Positions 31,577-39,942 of a stretch of DNA of 58,671 nucleotides are shown here, piece after piece. The DNA is from Lachnospiraceae bacterium (GTDB lineage: Bacteria > Bacillota > Clostridia > Lachnospirales > Lachnospiraceae). The stretch covers positions 1 to 58,671 of the forward strand of contig JAFXSQ010000065.1 of assembly GCA_017525525.1 (NCBI GenBank), given 5' to 3'. Position 1 is the stretch's first letter, and each line of letters begins with the position of its first letter. The notes under the pieces were generated by a model. That model was given only the letters and a program-made list of their open reading frames with translations, was not told the origin of the DNA and did no database searches. A program made the position numbers and the translations under genes.

Positions 31577-34309
31577 ATGCAAAAAGTGCTTAGAAAAAGA
31601 GTGATGCGCGATCTGAAGGCAAACCTGTTCCGTTACATTGCCCTCGGATTGATGATTGCCATGGGAATTTTTCTGGTAGTAACGATCGTCGGTTCCGGAG
31701 AAACTCTGACAAAGGGAACTGAAGATATGGCAGAGGAAACAAATTTAGAGGATGGTGAATTCGAAGTATTTGTCCCGTTGTCAGAGAAGGATGTGAACAA
31801 GCTTGCTGATATGGGAGCGGAAATTGAGGAACAGTTTTACTTTGACTATGTTCTGGATGATGCGGATAAGAGTACGGTCCGGATCTTCCGGGTGCGTGAT
31901 AAGATCAACCGGATCCGCTATATCGAAGGAAATGAGCCTGCTGACAAAACGGAAATTGTGATTGAGAAAAGATATGCCGAGGAACATGGATTGAAGACCG
32001 GTGACAGCTTTGAAGTTGCCGGTGTAACATACCGCATTTCGGGAATCGGAGTTGTGTCTGATTACGACGGTCCGCAGAAGGAACTTACGGACACCGCCTG
32101 CAACTCAAAAGCTTTCGGACCGGTATTTGTGACCGGCGAAGCATATGAGGCGTTTCGGAACTCCGGGAAGGCGCAGAAGTCGGAAACCTATCTTTACTCG
32201 TATAAGCTCGGAAAAAACTTACAAAATGCTGACTTGAAAAAGCAACTGAAGGATTTTACTATCGATGCCTCCGAAGTTGACGATCCGCTTTTTCAGGAGT
32301 ACTGGGACAGAACCGGAGGTGTTGAGGAGAAGCTTGAATCGGCAGCCGATGATCTCTTAAAAGCAACCAAAGATGTGAGAGACGGGTTAAAGGAGCTTTC
32401 AAAGCATAACGCAGGCATTAATGATGCTGCGGAAAGCATTTTTGAAACATATCTTGCGGAGACAAACAAAGCGCTTGAGGACAACGGTATTCATACGGAG
32501 CTTACCGAGGAGAATTATAAGAAAAAACTGGACGAACTGAGTGAATCAAGTGATAACGCAATACTGCAGCTCACGCTCGGGAATACAAAACTGCAGTTGT
32601 CCGAGCTTGAGAAGTATAAGGACGGACTTGCAGATTACACCGAGGGTGTGGACGAGCTCTATGAGGGTACCGATGAAATGGCAGACGGTGTAAGCGAACT
32701 CGATGATGCTGTGACGGATGCGCTTGATGAATTTGATATCAAGCTTTCCAACATGACCATGTTTTTAACCAGAGAGGACAACCCCAGAATATTTGCAACC
32801 AAGAATGACAAACTTGTGGATATTGAGGTGGGTGTCGTTGCGGGCGTGATTCTTTTTATTCTGCTTGCTTATGTAATCTCTGTGTTTGTGGTACACAGTA
32901 TAGAAAGCGAGAGCAGCATCATCGGAACTCTGTACTCTATGGGTGTTACAAGAAACGATCTTTTGACACACTATGTCACGCTCCCTGTTGTGGTAACATT
33001 TATTGCCGGCCTTGCCGGTGCGCTCATTGCATCGACGGGCATTATGGCGCCGATGATCGCTGAGAGCTCATACAGTTATTTCTCAATCCCGAAATTCAGC
33101 TTTAAAATCCCGGGCTATCTCTGGGTGTATTCTCTTGCGGTACCGCCGATTGTTGCGGTAATCGTGAATGTGCTGGTAATCCGGTCAAAGCTTTCGAGAA
33201 GCGCTCTTTCGCTGATCAGAAATGAATCGAAGCAGGGCGGGATTAAAAAGGTCAGTCTGAAGGGCATGTCTTTTGTATCGGCTTTCCGTATACGGCAGAT
33301 GCTTCGGGAACTTCGATCTACGCTGGCGGTTGTTCTCGGAATGTTCCTTGCGCTTCTCATTTTCATGATCGGTGTGGACTGCTTCGTGCTCTGTGATAAT
33401 ATTGCGAAGGACTATGCGGATGACACGAAGTTTGAATATATGTATACATTGAAGTATCCGGAGGAGAAGGTTCCGGAAGGCGCGGAGGCAGCCTATGCCT
33501 ATACCTGCAAGAAGAGTGCCATGGGTTACAATTTCGATGTTACGATTCTCGGAATTGATGATTATAATCCCTACTTCAACGTGAAGCCCGGTGACAGCAA
33601 GGTCGATGTTGTAATCACCTCGTCCTTTGCCGAAAAGTTTGGACTGAAGAAAGGAGAGGAATTTGTAGTCACCGACGACGAAAAGGAAATCAAATACGCC
33701 TTTTCTGTGAAGGAGATCACAGATTATTCGACATCGTTCTACATTTTTATGGACATTGATGTGATGCGTGATATGATGGGAGAGGCGGATGATTATTACA
33801 ATGTGCTGTTTACGAAAAAGAAGCTGGATATCGATCCGGGCAGGGTTTATGCAACAACCTCACGCGATGATGTGGTAAAGGGTGCTTCTGTCTTTTCCGG
33901 TCTGATGATGCCGATGGTTTTCACGCTTTCGTTTGCATCAATCCTGATCTTCTGTGTGGTCATGTACTTGATGGTCAAGGTGATGATTGACAGAAGCGCG
34001 TACAACATTTCGCTGATCAAGGTGTTCGGTTACAGGAGAAAGGAAATCCGGAAGCTGTACTTGGACGGAAACTTTTATATAGTTGCTGTCGGCGCGCTGA
34101 TCTGTATTCCGTTGTCCAAAACGATCATGAACTCCCTGTTCCCGTTTATGATATCAAATGTGTCCTGCGGGCTGAATGTTGAAACACCGTTCTGGTTTTA
34201 TGTGATCACCTATGTGGCCATCCTTCTGCTTTATCTTGCAATCAATACGGTTCTTGTAAAGCGACTGAACAAGTTTACCCCCGCGGAGGTGTTAAAGAAC
34301 AGGGAATAA
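31577..34309 (+). CDS. FtsX-type ABC permease 2 with extracellular coiled coil
   Basis: A 910-residue membrane protein. The N-terminal helix (FRYIALGLMIAMGIFLVVTIV) is followed by an external domain and a long acidic coiled coil (residues about 265-400, with repeated L-x-x-G spacing as in YhgE/Pip-type proteins, for example LADYTEGVDELYEG). Next are the first FtsX block (about 430-560), a second external domain and a C-terminal FtsX block ending LNKFTPAEVLKNRE. It is larger than permease 1 because of the coiled coil, which may reach into the cell wall. GGAGG precedes ATG 31577. Probable role: export of, or resistance to, a peptide or other envelope-active compound. Confidence 0.88.
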   Translation: MQKVLRKRVMRDLKANLFRYIALGLMIAMGIFLVVTIVGSGETLTKGTEDMAEETNLEDGEFEVFVPLSEKDVNKLADMGAEIEEQFYFDYVLDDADKSTVRIFRVRDKINRIRYIEGNEPADKTEIVIEKRYAEEHGLKTGDSFEVAGVTYRISGIGVVSDYDGPQKELTDTACNSKAFGPVFVTGEAYEAFRNSGKAQKSETYLYSYKLGKNLQNADLKKQLKDFTIDASEVDDPLFQEYWDRTGGVEEKLESAADDLLKATKDVRDGLKELSKHNAGINDAAESIFETYLAETNKALEDNGIHTELTEENYKKKLDELSESSDNAILQLTLGNTKLQLSELEKYKDGLADYTEGVDELYEGTDEMADGVSELDDAVTDALDEFDIKLSNMTMFLTREDNPRIFATKNDKLVDIEVGVVAGVILFILLAYVISVFVVHSIESESSIIGTLYSMGVTRNDLLTHYVTLPVVVTFIAGLAGALIASTGIMAPMIAESSYSYFSIPKFSFKIPGYLWVYSLAVPPIVAVIVNVLVIRSKLSRSALSLIRNESKQGGIKKVSLKGMSFVSAFRIRQMLRELRSTLAVVLGMFLALLIFMIGVDCFVLCDNIAKDYADDTKFEYMYTLKYPEEKVPEGAEAAYAYTCKKSAMGYNFDVTILGIDDYNPYFNVKPGDSKVDVVITSSFAEKFGLKKGEEFVVTDDEKEIKYAFSVKEITDYSTSFYIFMDIDVMRDMMGEADDYYNVLFTKKKLDIDPGRVYATTSRDDVVKGASVFSGLMMPMVFTLSFASILIFCVVMYLMVKVMIDRSAYNISLIKVFGYRRKEIRKLYLDGNFYIVAVGALICIPLSKTIMNSLFPFMISNVSCGLNVETPFWFYVITYVAILLLYLAINTVLVKRLNKFTPAEVLKNRE

Positions 34310-34333
34310 TGATGAAAGAGGCGGTGATAGAAA

Positions 34334-35113
34334 ATGAAAATGGTAATCATTGGACTGTTGATTCCGTTCGTCGGGACGGCAGCGGGCGCGGCCTGCGTGT
34401 TCTTTCTGAAAAATGAACTTAAAATCGGTGTTCAACGGGCGCTGAGCGGATTTGCCGCCGGTGTCATGGTGGCGGCATCAATCTGGAGCCTGATTGTCCC
34501 GGCAATCGATCAGTCATCGGATAAGGGGAGATTAGCCTTCCTGCCGGCGTTTATCGGTTTTTGGCTGGGTATATTCTTTTTGCTTTTGCTTGATCACATC
34601 ATACCGCATTTTCATGTGGGAATCGAACAGGCTGAGGGGCCGAAAAGCCATCTGACGAAGATCGTGATGCTGGTGCTGGCGGTTACACTGCACAATATCC
34701 CGGAGGGTATGGCGGTAGGAGTTGTATATGCGGGCTTGGTAGGAGGATCGGAAAAGATCACAGCCGGTGCGGCACTTGCGCTTGCGCTCGGAATTGCAAT
34801 CCAGAACTTTCCCGAGGGTGCTATCATTTCCATGCCTCTTTATGCGGAAGGAAAGAGCAAACCCAAGTCATTTTGGCTCGGCGTGCTGTCAGGAGCGGTT
34901 GAACCCGTATTCGGAGGCCTGACCGTGCTCATCGCCGGGCTCGTGGTACCCGCCATGCCGTATCTTCTTGCTTTTGCGGCAGGCGCCATGCTGTATGTCG
35001 TTGTGGAGGAACTGATCCCGGAGATGTCGGTGGGTGAGCATTCGAATGTCGGAGTTATTGCTTTTGCGACGGGCTTCAGTCTGATGATGGCACTGGATGT
35101 CGCTTTGGGGTAA
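34334..35113 (+). CDS. ZIP-family divalent metal transporter (GufA type)
   Basis: A 259-residue protein with about eight membrane helices. The metal-path helices contain TLHNIPEGMAVG and IQNFPEGAIISM, and a later helix contains VVEELIPE. This is the ZIP pattern with the second site H-to-Q (QNFPEG). A short histidine loop (DHIIPHFHVG) may bind metal. It probably moves zinc, iron or manganese inward. GGCGG precedes ATG 34334, and the gap after permease 2 is only 24 nt, so it should share the TetR-controlled transcript. Confidence 0.88.
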   Translation: MKMVIIGLLIPFVGTAAGAACVFFLKNELKIGVQRALSGFAAGVMVAASIWSLIVPAIDQSSDKGRLAFLPAFIGFWLGIFFLLLLDHIIPHFHVGIEQAEGPKSHLTKIVMLVLAVTLHNIPEGMAVGVVYAGLVGGSEKITAGAALALALGIAIQNFPEGAIISMPLYAEGKSKPKSFWLGVLSGAVEPVFGGLTVLIAGLVVPAMPYLLAFAAGAMLYVVVEELIPEMSVGEHSNVGVIAFATGFSLMMALDVALG

Positions 35114-35120
35114 ATATTGA

Positions 35121-35149
35121 TTGCGGTAAGCTAATACGATTGTTATAAT
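35121..35149 (+). promoter_or_regulatory. Promoter of the DUF4003 gene
   Basis: TTGCGG (35121-35126), 17-bp spacer, TATAAT (35144-35149), about 55 bp before ATG 35205. Confidence 0.65.
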
Positions 35150-35204
35150 ATAATACGATGCTTTGGGATAAGGGAATCTTACAGATTCGGAAAGGACAGG
35201 GGTT

Positions 35205-36185
35205 ATGAACGAGAAAATCAAGGAAAAATGTGATCTGTTCGTGGAGAACAGAAACATCATCAGGAAGGGGTTCAAGTTTGAGAACGACATCGTGACTGTT
35301 GCGGCGGCGAAGGTATTTACGGATGCTGGGAAGACTGCCGATGTGGAGCGCATGAAGGAGTGCAGAGCCGTACTAAAGGAGAAGGTCGGCGCATTCTCCG
35401 GCTTCCGCGGAATGATGGAGCTGATAGTTATCAGCAAGATGGCGCTTGCGGAGAATCCGTCACAGTACTTCGATGATGTGATGAAGGTTACAAAGCTGGC
35501 TCAGAAGGGCAAGATATTTGAATCCTCTTCGGTGGAGCTTGCGGCTATGCATGTTGTCGATCAGGGTAGGATCGGAGATGCCGAGGCCGTAACCCAGAGG
35601 TATCTGGATATCATGAAGCGTATGTCAAAGGAGCACCCGTTCCTTACAAACGACAATGATGCGCCGTTTGCCATGATGCTTGCGCTTACGGATAAGAATA
35701 TAGACAGTATCATAGAGGAGATGGAAGCTATCTTCTCTTATATGAAGGATAATTTCAAAGCAGGAAAGAACGCAATCCAGGGAATAAGCGAGGTGCTTAC
35801 TTTGGTGGACGGCGGAATTGAGAATAAGTCCAACAGGGTTATCGAGATATACAACAGCTTGAAGGAGCGCGGACATAAGTATGGTAAGGATAATGAGTTC
35901 GCATCCCTCGGTGTCCTGGCGGATCTTGATATGGATGTAAATGCAATGACCGAAGAAATCGCAGAGGTTGCGGAATACCTCGGAAGCAATCCGGGCTTTG
36001 GCAACTTCCTTCTTGGAAGAACCGAAAGGCTCATGTTCGCGGGCATGCTTGTTGCGGAGGTTTACGGTCAGGAGGGAGCATCGACAACCGGCACAGCCAT
36101 AGGAAGCGCAGTAGCGGCGATAATCGCGGAGGAAATCATGCTGATGGCGATTGTTGCAATGAATGTAATGATATTGAACAACTGA
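35205..36185 (+). CDS. DUF4003 family protein
   Basis: A 326-residue mostly helical cytoplasmic protein. MNEKIKEKCDLFVENRNIIR and the repeated helix pattern (AAKVFTDAGK, GGIENKSNRVIEIYNSLKE) match DUF4003, a family of unknown role in Firmicutes. The C-terminus (TTGTAIGSAVAAIIAEEIML and MAIVAMNVMIL) is hydrophobic and could insert in the membrane. It has its own promoter and a strong terminator, so it is transcribed alone. Confidence 0.75.
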   Translation: MNEKIKEKCDLFVENRNIIRKGFKFENDIVTVAAAKVFTDAGKTADVERMKECRAVLKEKVGAFSGFRGMMELIVISKMALAENPSQYFDDVMKVTKLAQKGKIFESSSVELAAMHVVDQGRIGDAEAVTQRYLDIMKRMSKEHPFLTNDNDAPFAMMLALTDKNIDSIIEEMEAIFSYMKDNFKAGKNAIQGISEVLTLVDGGIENKSNRVIEIYNSLKERGHKYGKDNEFASLGVLADLDMDVNAMTEEIAEVAEYLGSNPGFGNFLLGRTERLMFAGMLVAEVYGQEGASTTGTAIGSAVAAIIAEEIMLMAIVAMNVMILNN

Positions 36186-36204
36186 TTAAATCGGTTGAAA
36201 CAGC

Positions 36205-36232
36205 AGGCAGGCGGCAACGCCTGCCTTTTTTT
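36205..36232 (+). terminator. Intrinsic terminator after the DUF4003 gene
   Basis: AGGCAGGCG (36205-36213) and CGCCTGCCT (36218-36226) pair around GCAA and are followed by a run of T to 36232. Confidence 0.92.
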
Positions 36233-36282
36233 GCACACGCCCGTGTAAGGTAGAATGTCACTTCGTGACACGTGGGCGGCGC

Positions 36283-36384
36283 GTCGAGCAGGGTGCGACT
36301 GCGTACAATCCCACCATCAATCTCTGCAGAGCGATATGCAAGGTGCTCGGAAAAACTTTAGATGAACTGTTCTGGGAAGAGTGA
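36283..36384 (+). pseudogene. C-terminal remnant of an XRE-family regulator
   Basis: The frame reads VEQGATAYNPTINLCRAI then KVLGKTLDELFWEE and stops at TGA 36382. YNPTINLCxAICKVLGKTLDELFW is the usual end of small Cro/XRE repressors, covering the last helices of the HTH. The recognition part upstream is missing or scrambled by the adjacent hairpin. Confidence 0.55.
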
Positions 36385-36422
36385 GTCAACATCGCCGGGC
36401 AGTCAAATATTAGTTTTTGTGC

Positions 36423-36451
36423 TTGCGTATTTGGTGTGAGTAAAGTAAAAT
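36423..36451 (+). promoter_or_regulatory. Promoter of the coiled-coil protein gene
   Basis: TTGCGT (36423-36428), 17-bp spacer, TAAAAT (36446-36451), 78 bp before ATG 36529. Confidence 0.5.
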
Positions 36452-36528
36452 ATATGTATCTGTAGATAACGGTCAGGGAAGACTGTGTTATATGTATTTC
36501 ATATATATGAACCAAGGAGGGTGATGGT

Positions 36529-37611
36529 ATGAATATTTCTTTTGATACACACTTTAATTCCGGAACAGTAAGAAAAAATAATACTTCGGCTTTTTATGGT
36601 GCTTCGAGCAGGGCTGAGGCGGGGCAGGCTGCTTTGCGTGATGCGGCTGAACAAAGGGAGAAGCTGCGGAATCTGTATAAAGATCAGTCAAAGGAGCAGA
36701 AGGGGCGGAACCCGTATGAAGCCTACTCCAAGGATTCTCTGAGTGATTTCTTTGGTGTACAGAAAACGGATGACAGTAACAAGTACAAGGTCAAAAAGCA
36801 GGTAAACTATAACCCGACGGAGATTTCAAACAGGATACTGAAGGCGAAGAACCCTATAAGCGCCGCGAACGCAGTTCTTTTCGCAAGGCGTAAGGTGGTT
36901 TCGTTAAAGCGGAAACTTGCATCCTGCGATGAAAGTGATTCGGACAAGGTTCAGGAGGCTTTGCTTCACGCTCAGCGCATGGAGCTTGTAGCCAAAAGAA
37001 AGAAGCGTCATCTCGAGCAGGAGGAGCAGGTCAAGATAGTCAGCGAGAGGGACGAGCGCTTTGACAAGGCAGCTGAGGATTCGGATGAGCTGCGCAGGAA
37101 TCAGGTGTTCGCTAAAGAAGAGGAAGTGTACGAGAAGGAAGACGAGATCTACGAGGAGCGTGAAGAAGCTATCGACGAGCTTCGCAAACAGTTTGAGGAA
37201 AGCTCGGAGGAGATAAGCGAGGAAGCGCTTCAGGAGATGAATGCCGAGATTGCCGAGATAGGAGAGGAGCTTATGGCGCAGCTTGATGAGGCTATGCAGG
37301 CATTGGAGGAGATGGAGATATTGAATCCGCATATGAGTGAAGAGAAGCTCGAGGAGGTCAAGAGGAAACACAGAAGCGCCGAGGAAAGAGCAATCCTTAA
37401 AGCAAATATGGACTACATCAAGAACACGATGAAGCATGCCGAAGGTAGCGGAAAGAGCTCCTTTGGCAGCCATGGTTCATCCGGCTCAAATGCAGCTTCG
37501 GGAATCCCGGGGATGTCCCCAGGTTCCGGAGATGTACCATCGGCTGCTGAAGTTGCAGGAGTGGCATCGGACGCGGGCGCAGCGGCTGTGTCCGTTGATA
37601 TTGCGGTGTAG
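36529..37611 (+). CDS. Coiled-coil protein of unknown function
   Basis: A 360-residue soluble protein. Residues 1-85 are polar (MNISFDTHFNSGTVRKN...). A helical block follows (ISNRILKAKNPISAANAVLFARRKVVSLKRKLASC). Residues 145-300 are a long Glu/Lys coiled coil (EEEVYEKEDEIYEEREEAIDE). The tail is Gly/Ser/Ala-rich and flexible. Neither a signal peptide nor a membrane helix is visible. The family is known to me only as a hypothetical of Lachnospiraceae. AAGGAGGGTGATGG precedes ATG 36529. A structural or scaffold role is plausible but unproven. Confidence 0.7.
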   Translation: MNISFDTHFNSGTVRKNNTSAFYGASSRAEAGQAALRDAAEQREKLRNLYKDQSKEQKGRNPYEAYSKDSLSDFFGVQKTDDSNKYKVKKQVNYNPTEISNRILKAKNPISAANAVLFARRKVVSLKRKLASCDESDSDKVQEALLHAQRMELVAKRKKRHLEQEEQVKIVSERDERFDKAAEDSDELRRNQVFAKEEEVYEKEDEIYEEREEAIDELRKQFEESSEEISEEALQEMNAEIAEIGEELMAQLDEAMQALEEMEILNPHMSEEKLEEVKRKHRSAEERAILKANMDYIKNTMKHAEGSGKSSFGSHGSSGSNAASGIPGMSPGSGDVPSAAEVAGVASDAGAAAVSVDIAV

Positions 37612-37671
37612 TCAAATATGACAAGGATAAGGAAGTGTAAAGCAGAATTATAAAAAATTGATGTTATGAAG

Positions 37672-37830
37672 GACCAAAAGTTCAGGCCTTTATCGGTGGA
37701 AGCAGTACCTTCGATAACCTCAAGCTGATACCGAAAAAATACCTCAGGAACCTTCCGAGACTATCTGATTCCGACATAGATGATGTAACCTCCGGGTTCG
37801 AAGACATATTGGAAAAGGAATACATAAAGA
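37672..37830 (+). pseudogene. 3' remnant of an unidentified gene
   Basis: An open frame with no start reads VQAFIGGSSTFDNLKLIPKK then YLRNLPRLSDSDIDDVTSG and continues into the terminator at 37831. It has protein-like composition but no recognised family. A deletion seems to have removed the 5' part. Confidence 0.3.
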
Positions 37831-37880
37831 AAAAACCTCCCGCAAGCCCGTTATTCATAAAGGGTTTGCGGGAGGTTTTT
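37831..37880. terminator. Bidirectional terminator between convergent units
   Basis: AAAAACCTCCCGCAA (37831-37845) pairs perfectly with TTGCGGGAGGTTTTT (37866-37880). The A and T ends make it work on both strands, closing the + strand remnant and the minus-strand secreted protein gene. Confidence 0.9.
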
Positions 37881-37886
37881 GTTATA

Positions 37887-38207
37887 TCACTGCTTCTTGT
37901 TATAGGAATTATCGGTCTTGCCCGGGGCGGCAGCTGTGCGGGAAAGAAGCTTGATCTGCATTCCCTCGAGGCGGTAGCCGTAACCGCACTGCCATTGGTA
38001 GGTAACTTCCGTGCCTGCGGGCAGGTCAGTGTATATTTCCAGATCGTATATACCGCCTGCGTAGATCCTGGTGTCGTAGTTGCCGAGGTAGACGTTGAAG
38101 CTTCCGGCGGCCTTAGTCCCTTCTGCCGGCGCAAGCCCTGTGAACAGAGTGAAAACAAGGGCTGCAATGAGGACAAAGGCTGTCGGCTTTTTTTGTTTTC
38201 CAATCAT
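37887..38207 (-). CDS. Small secreted protein
   Basis: A 106-residue protein with a clear signal peptide (KKPTAFVLIAALVFTLFTGL, cleavage likely near AEGTKAAG). The mature part is about 75 residues, rich in Tyr/Gly (NVYLGNYDTRIYAGGIYDL...VTYQWQCGYGYRLEG). It may fold as a short beta domain, but no family is recognised. GGGGGGT lies 7 nt before the start. A minus-strand promoter is visible at 38249-38278, and the convergent terminator follows the stop. The short length suggests either a small secreted factor or the truncated front of a larger surface protein. Confidence 0.65.
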   Translation of the reverse strand: MIGKQKKPTAFVLIAALVFTLFTGLAPAEGTKAAGSFNVYLGNYDTRIYAGGIYDLEIYTDLPAGTEVTYQWQCGYGYRLEGMQIKLLSRTAAAPGKTDNSYNKKQ

Positions 38208-38248
38208 AAGAGTAACCCCCCTCTTCGTAAAAAAGTTATATAAACGAT

Positions 38249-38278
38249 ATTATATATTGAAAGGTATTTGTTTAACAA
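38249..38278 (-). promoter_or_regulatory. Promoter of the small secreted protein gene
   Basis: Minus strand: TTGTTA (38278-38273), 18-bp spacer, TATAAT (38254-38249), about 42 bp before the start codon. Confidence 0.65.
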
Positions 38279-38327
38279 GCGTTTCGTAAAAAGTATATGT
38301 TTTTCTTCAAAAGGCAATAGCCTTCGA

Positions 38328-38356
38328 TTGAAAAAAATGCGTGATTATGGTATCAT
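38328..38356 (+). promoter_or_regulatory. Promoter of the polyphosphate kinase gene
   Basis: TTGAAA (38328-38333), 17-bp spacer, TATCAT (38351-38356). It diverges from the secreted protein promoter, giving a leader of about 100 nt that contains the GATTAC-hairpin element. Confidence 0.55.
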
Positions 38357-38402
38357 TTGAGTATTCTATGTGACGGAAACAAAGGGGTTTTGGAAACGAT
38401 TA

Positions 38403-38444
38403 GTTTGGGCAAGATTACGAAGTAATCATGCCGGTTCATATTAT
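38403..38444 (+). repeat. GATTAC-hairpin leader element, copy 3
   Basis: GGGCAA, then GATTAC-GAA-GTAATC (38413-38427), TGCC, and CATATTAT (38437-38444), followed by GAGGGGG, the ribosome site of the polyphosphate kinase gene. Confidence 0.7.
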
Positions 38445-38461
38445 ATGAGGGGGTAGATACT

Positions 38462-39940
38462 ATGTTAAAAGAATGGGTTAAAGAGACCAAGCCTTCGGAC
38501 GAAGAGCTTGATGCGGCGCTTGCCGAGGCGAGACTTGAGCTGGCGAAAAAACAGATTGAGGTTAAGGAGAAGAAGCTTCCGGTGCTGGTGGTGCTTGACG
38601 GCTGGGGCGCTGCGGGGAAGGGCAGTGTCTTAGGCAGGGTTATCAAGAACATGGATCCGCGTTTCTTCAAGGTGGAGACCCTGTCGGCGCCTACGCAGGA
38701 GGAGGAGAGAAGGCCCTTCCTGTACAGGTATTTCGTGAAGATTCCGGCAGAGGGCAAGTTCGCTTTCTTCGACGGAAGCTGGATGGGCGAGGTAACCTCC
38801 GACTTCCTGATGGGTGAGACGAGCAAGAAGCAATACAAGGAGCACATCACAAGCATAAAGCGCTTCGAGAGGCAGCTCAACGACAACGGCTATCTTGTGG
38901 TAAAATTCTTCTTCCACATAAGCGAGAAGGAGCAGAAGAAGCGCATAGATCAGCTGTGCGCCGATCCGAACACGAAGTGGCGTGTGAGCGAGAAGGACAA
39001 GTGGCAGAACAAGCATTATGACAAGTGTCTCGAGGTGTTCGACGAGTACATAGAGACCACCAATCAGTTTGTGGCTCCGTGGTATTTCATAGATTCCAAG
39101 AATAAGAAATGGGCCGAGCTTCAGATGACACGCATCCTTATCAGGAGCATAGACACAGCCATAGAGAACCAGGTGAGCGGCAAGTCTGCGCCGCTTCTGC
39201 AGAATACCTTCCAGATGAAGAAGACGGCCAAGCTTTCCGAGATACCGCTTGACAAGAGTCTTACCGACGAGGAGTACAAGGCAGAGCTTGACAGGCTTCA
39301 GAAGAGGCTCGGTGAGCTTCACAACGAGCTTTATAAGAAGCGTGTTCCGGTTGTTATCGCCTACGAGGGCTGGGATGCTGCCGGAAAGGGCGGAAATATT
39401 AAGCGTATCGCCGCGGCGCTTGACCCGCGCGGATACGAGGTTCATCCGATAGCAAGTCCGGAGCCTGCAGAGAAGTCAAGACATTACCTGTGGCGCTTCT
39501 GGAACAGGCTTCCGAAGGACGGACATATTGCTATATTCGACCGTACCTGGTACGGCAGGGTTATGGTTGAGAGGCTTGAAGGCTTCTGCTCGGAGAATGA
39601 CTGGCAGAGAGCTTACAATGAGATAAATGAATTCGAGAAGGAGCTTGATGACTGGGGCGCGGTTATCGTTAAGTTCTGGGTTCAGATTGACAAGGATACC
39701 CAGCTTGCGCGCTTCACCGACAGGCAGAATACGCCGGAGAAGCAGTGGAAGATAACCGATGAAGACTGGCGTAACCGCGAGAAGTGGGATCTGTATGAGG
39801 ACGCTATTAATGAGATGATAGAGAAGACGAACACTTCCTTCGCTCCGTGGACCGTACTCGAGTCCAATGACAAGAAGTACGCGAGAATCAAGGCGCTTAA
39901 GACGGTTATCAAGGCTATAGAGAAAAAACTGGAGAAGTAA
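38462..39940 (+). CDS. Two-domain polyphosphate kinase 2 (polyphosphate:AMP phosphotransferase)
   Basis: A 492-residue protein made of two PPK2 domains. The N-terminal half has Walker A VLDGWGAAGKGSV and a lid region with FDGSWMGEV. The C-terminal half has EGWDAAGKGGNIKRI and the complete FDRTWYGRVMVERLEGF. Duplicated PPK2 enzymes are class II and phosphorylate AMP to ADP with polyphosphate. The FDRxWY motif is kept only in the second half, so that half should be catalytic and the first structural, as in known class II enzymes. GAGGGGG lies 7 nt before ATG 38462. It likely supports energy balance or AMP recycling. Confidence 0.88.
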   Translation: MLKEWVKETKPSDEELDAALAEARLELAKKQIEVKEKKLPVLVVLDGWGAAGKGSVLGRVIKNMDPRFFKVETLSAPTQEEERRPFLYRYFVKIPAEGKFAFFDGSWMGEVTSDFLMGETSKKQYKEHITSIKRFERQLNDNGYLVVKFFFHISEKEQKKRIDQLCADPNTKWRVSEKDKWQNKHYDKCLEVFDEYIETTNQFVAPWYFIDSKNKKWAELQMTRILIRSIDTAIENQVSGKSAPLLQNTFQMKKTAKLSEIPLDKSLTDEEYKAELDRLQKRLGELHNELYKKRVPVVIAYEGWDAAGKGGNIKRIAAALDPRGYEVHPIASPEPAEKSRHYLWRFWNRLPKDGHIAIFDRTWYGRVMVERLEGFCSENDWQRAYNEINEFEKELDDWGAVIVKFWVQIDKDTQLARFTDRQNTPEKQWKITDEDWRNREKWDLYEDAINEMIEKTNTSFAPWTVLESNDKKYARIKALKTVIKAIEKKLEK

Positions 39941-39942
39941 TA

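Larger units (their letters stand above)
36186..36528 (+). other. Intergenic region with terminator, hairpin and XRE remnant
   Basis: 343 bp holding the terminator above, a TGTCAC-TTC-GTGACA hairpin (36257-36271), the end of a lost XRE regulator gene, and a promoter for the coiled-coil protein. No intact gene. Confidence 0.6.

Noticed and set aside
38630-39445. 271-codon minus-strand frame opposite polyphosphate kinase
   Set aside because: It is Leu-rich and mirrors the codon pattern of the PPK2 gene, with no domain.
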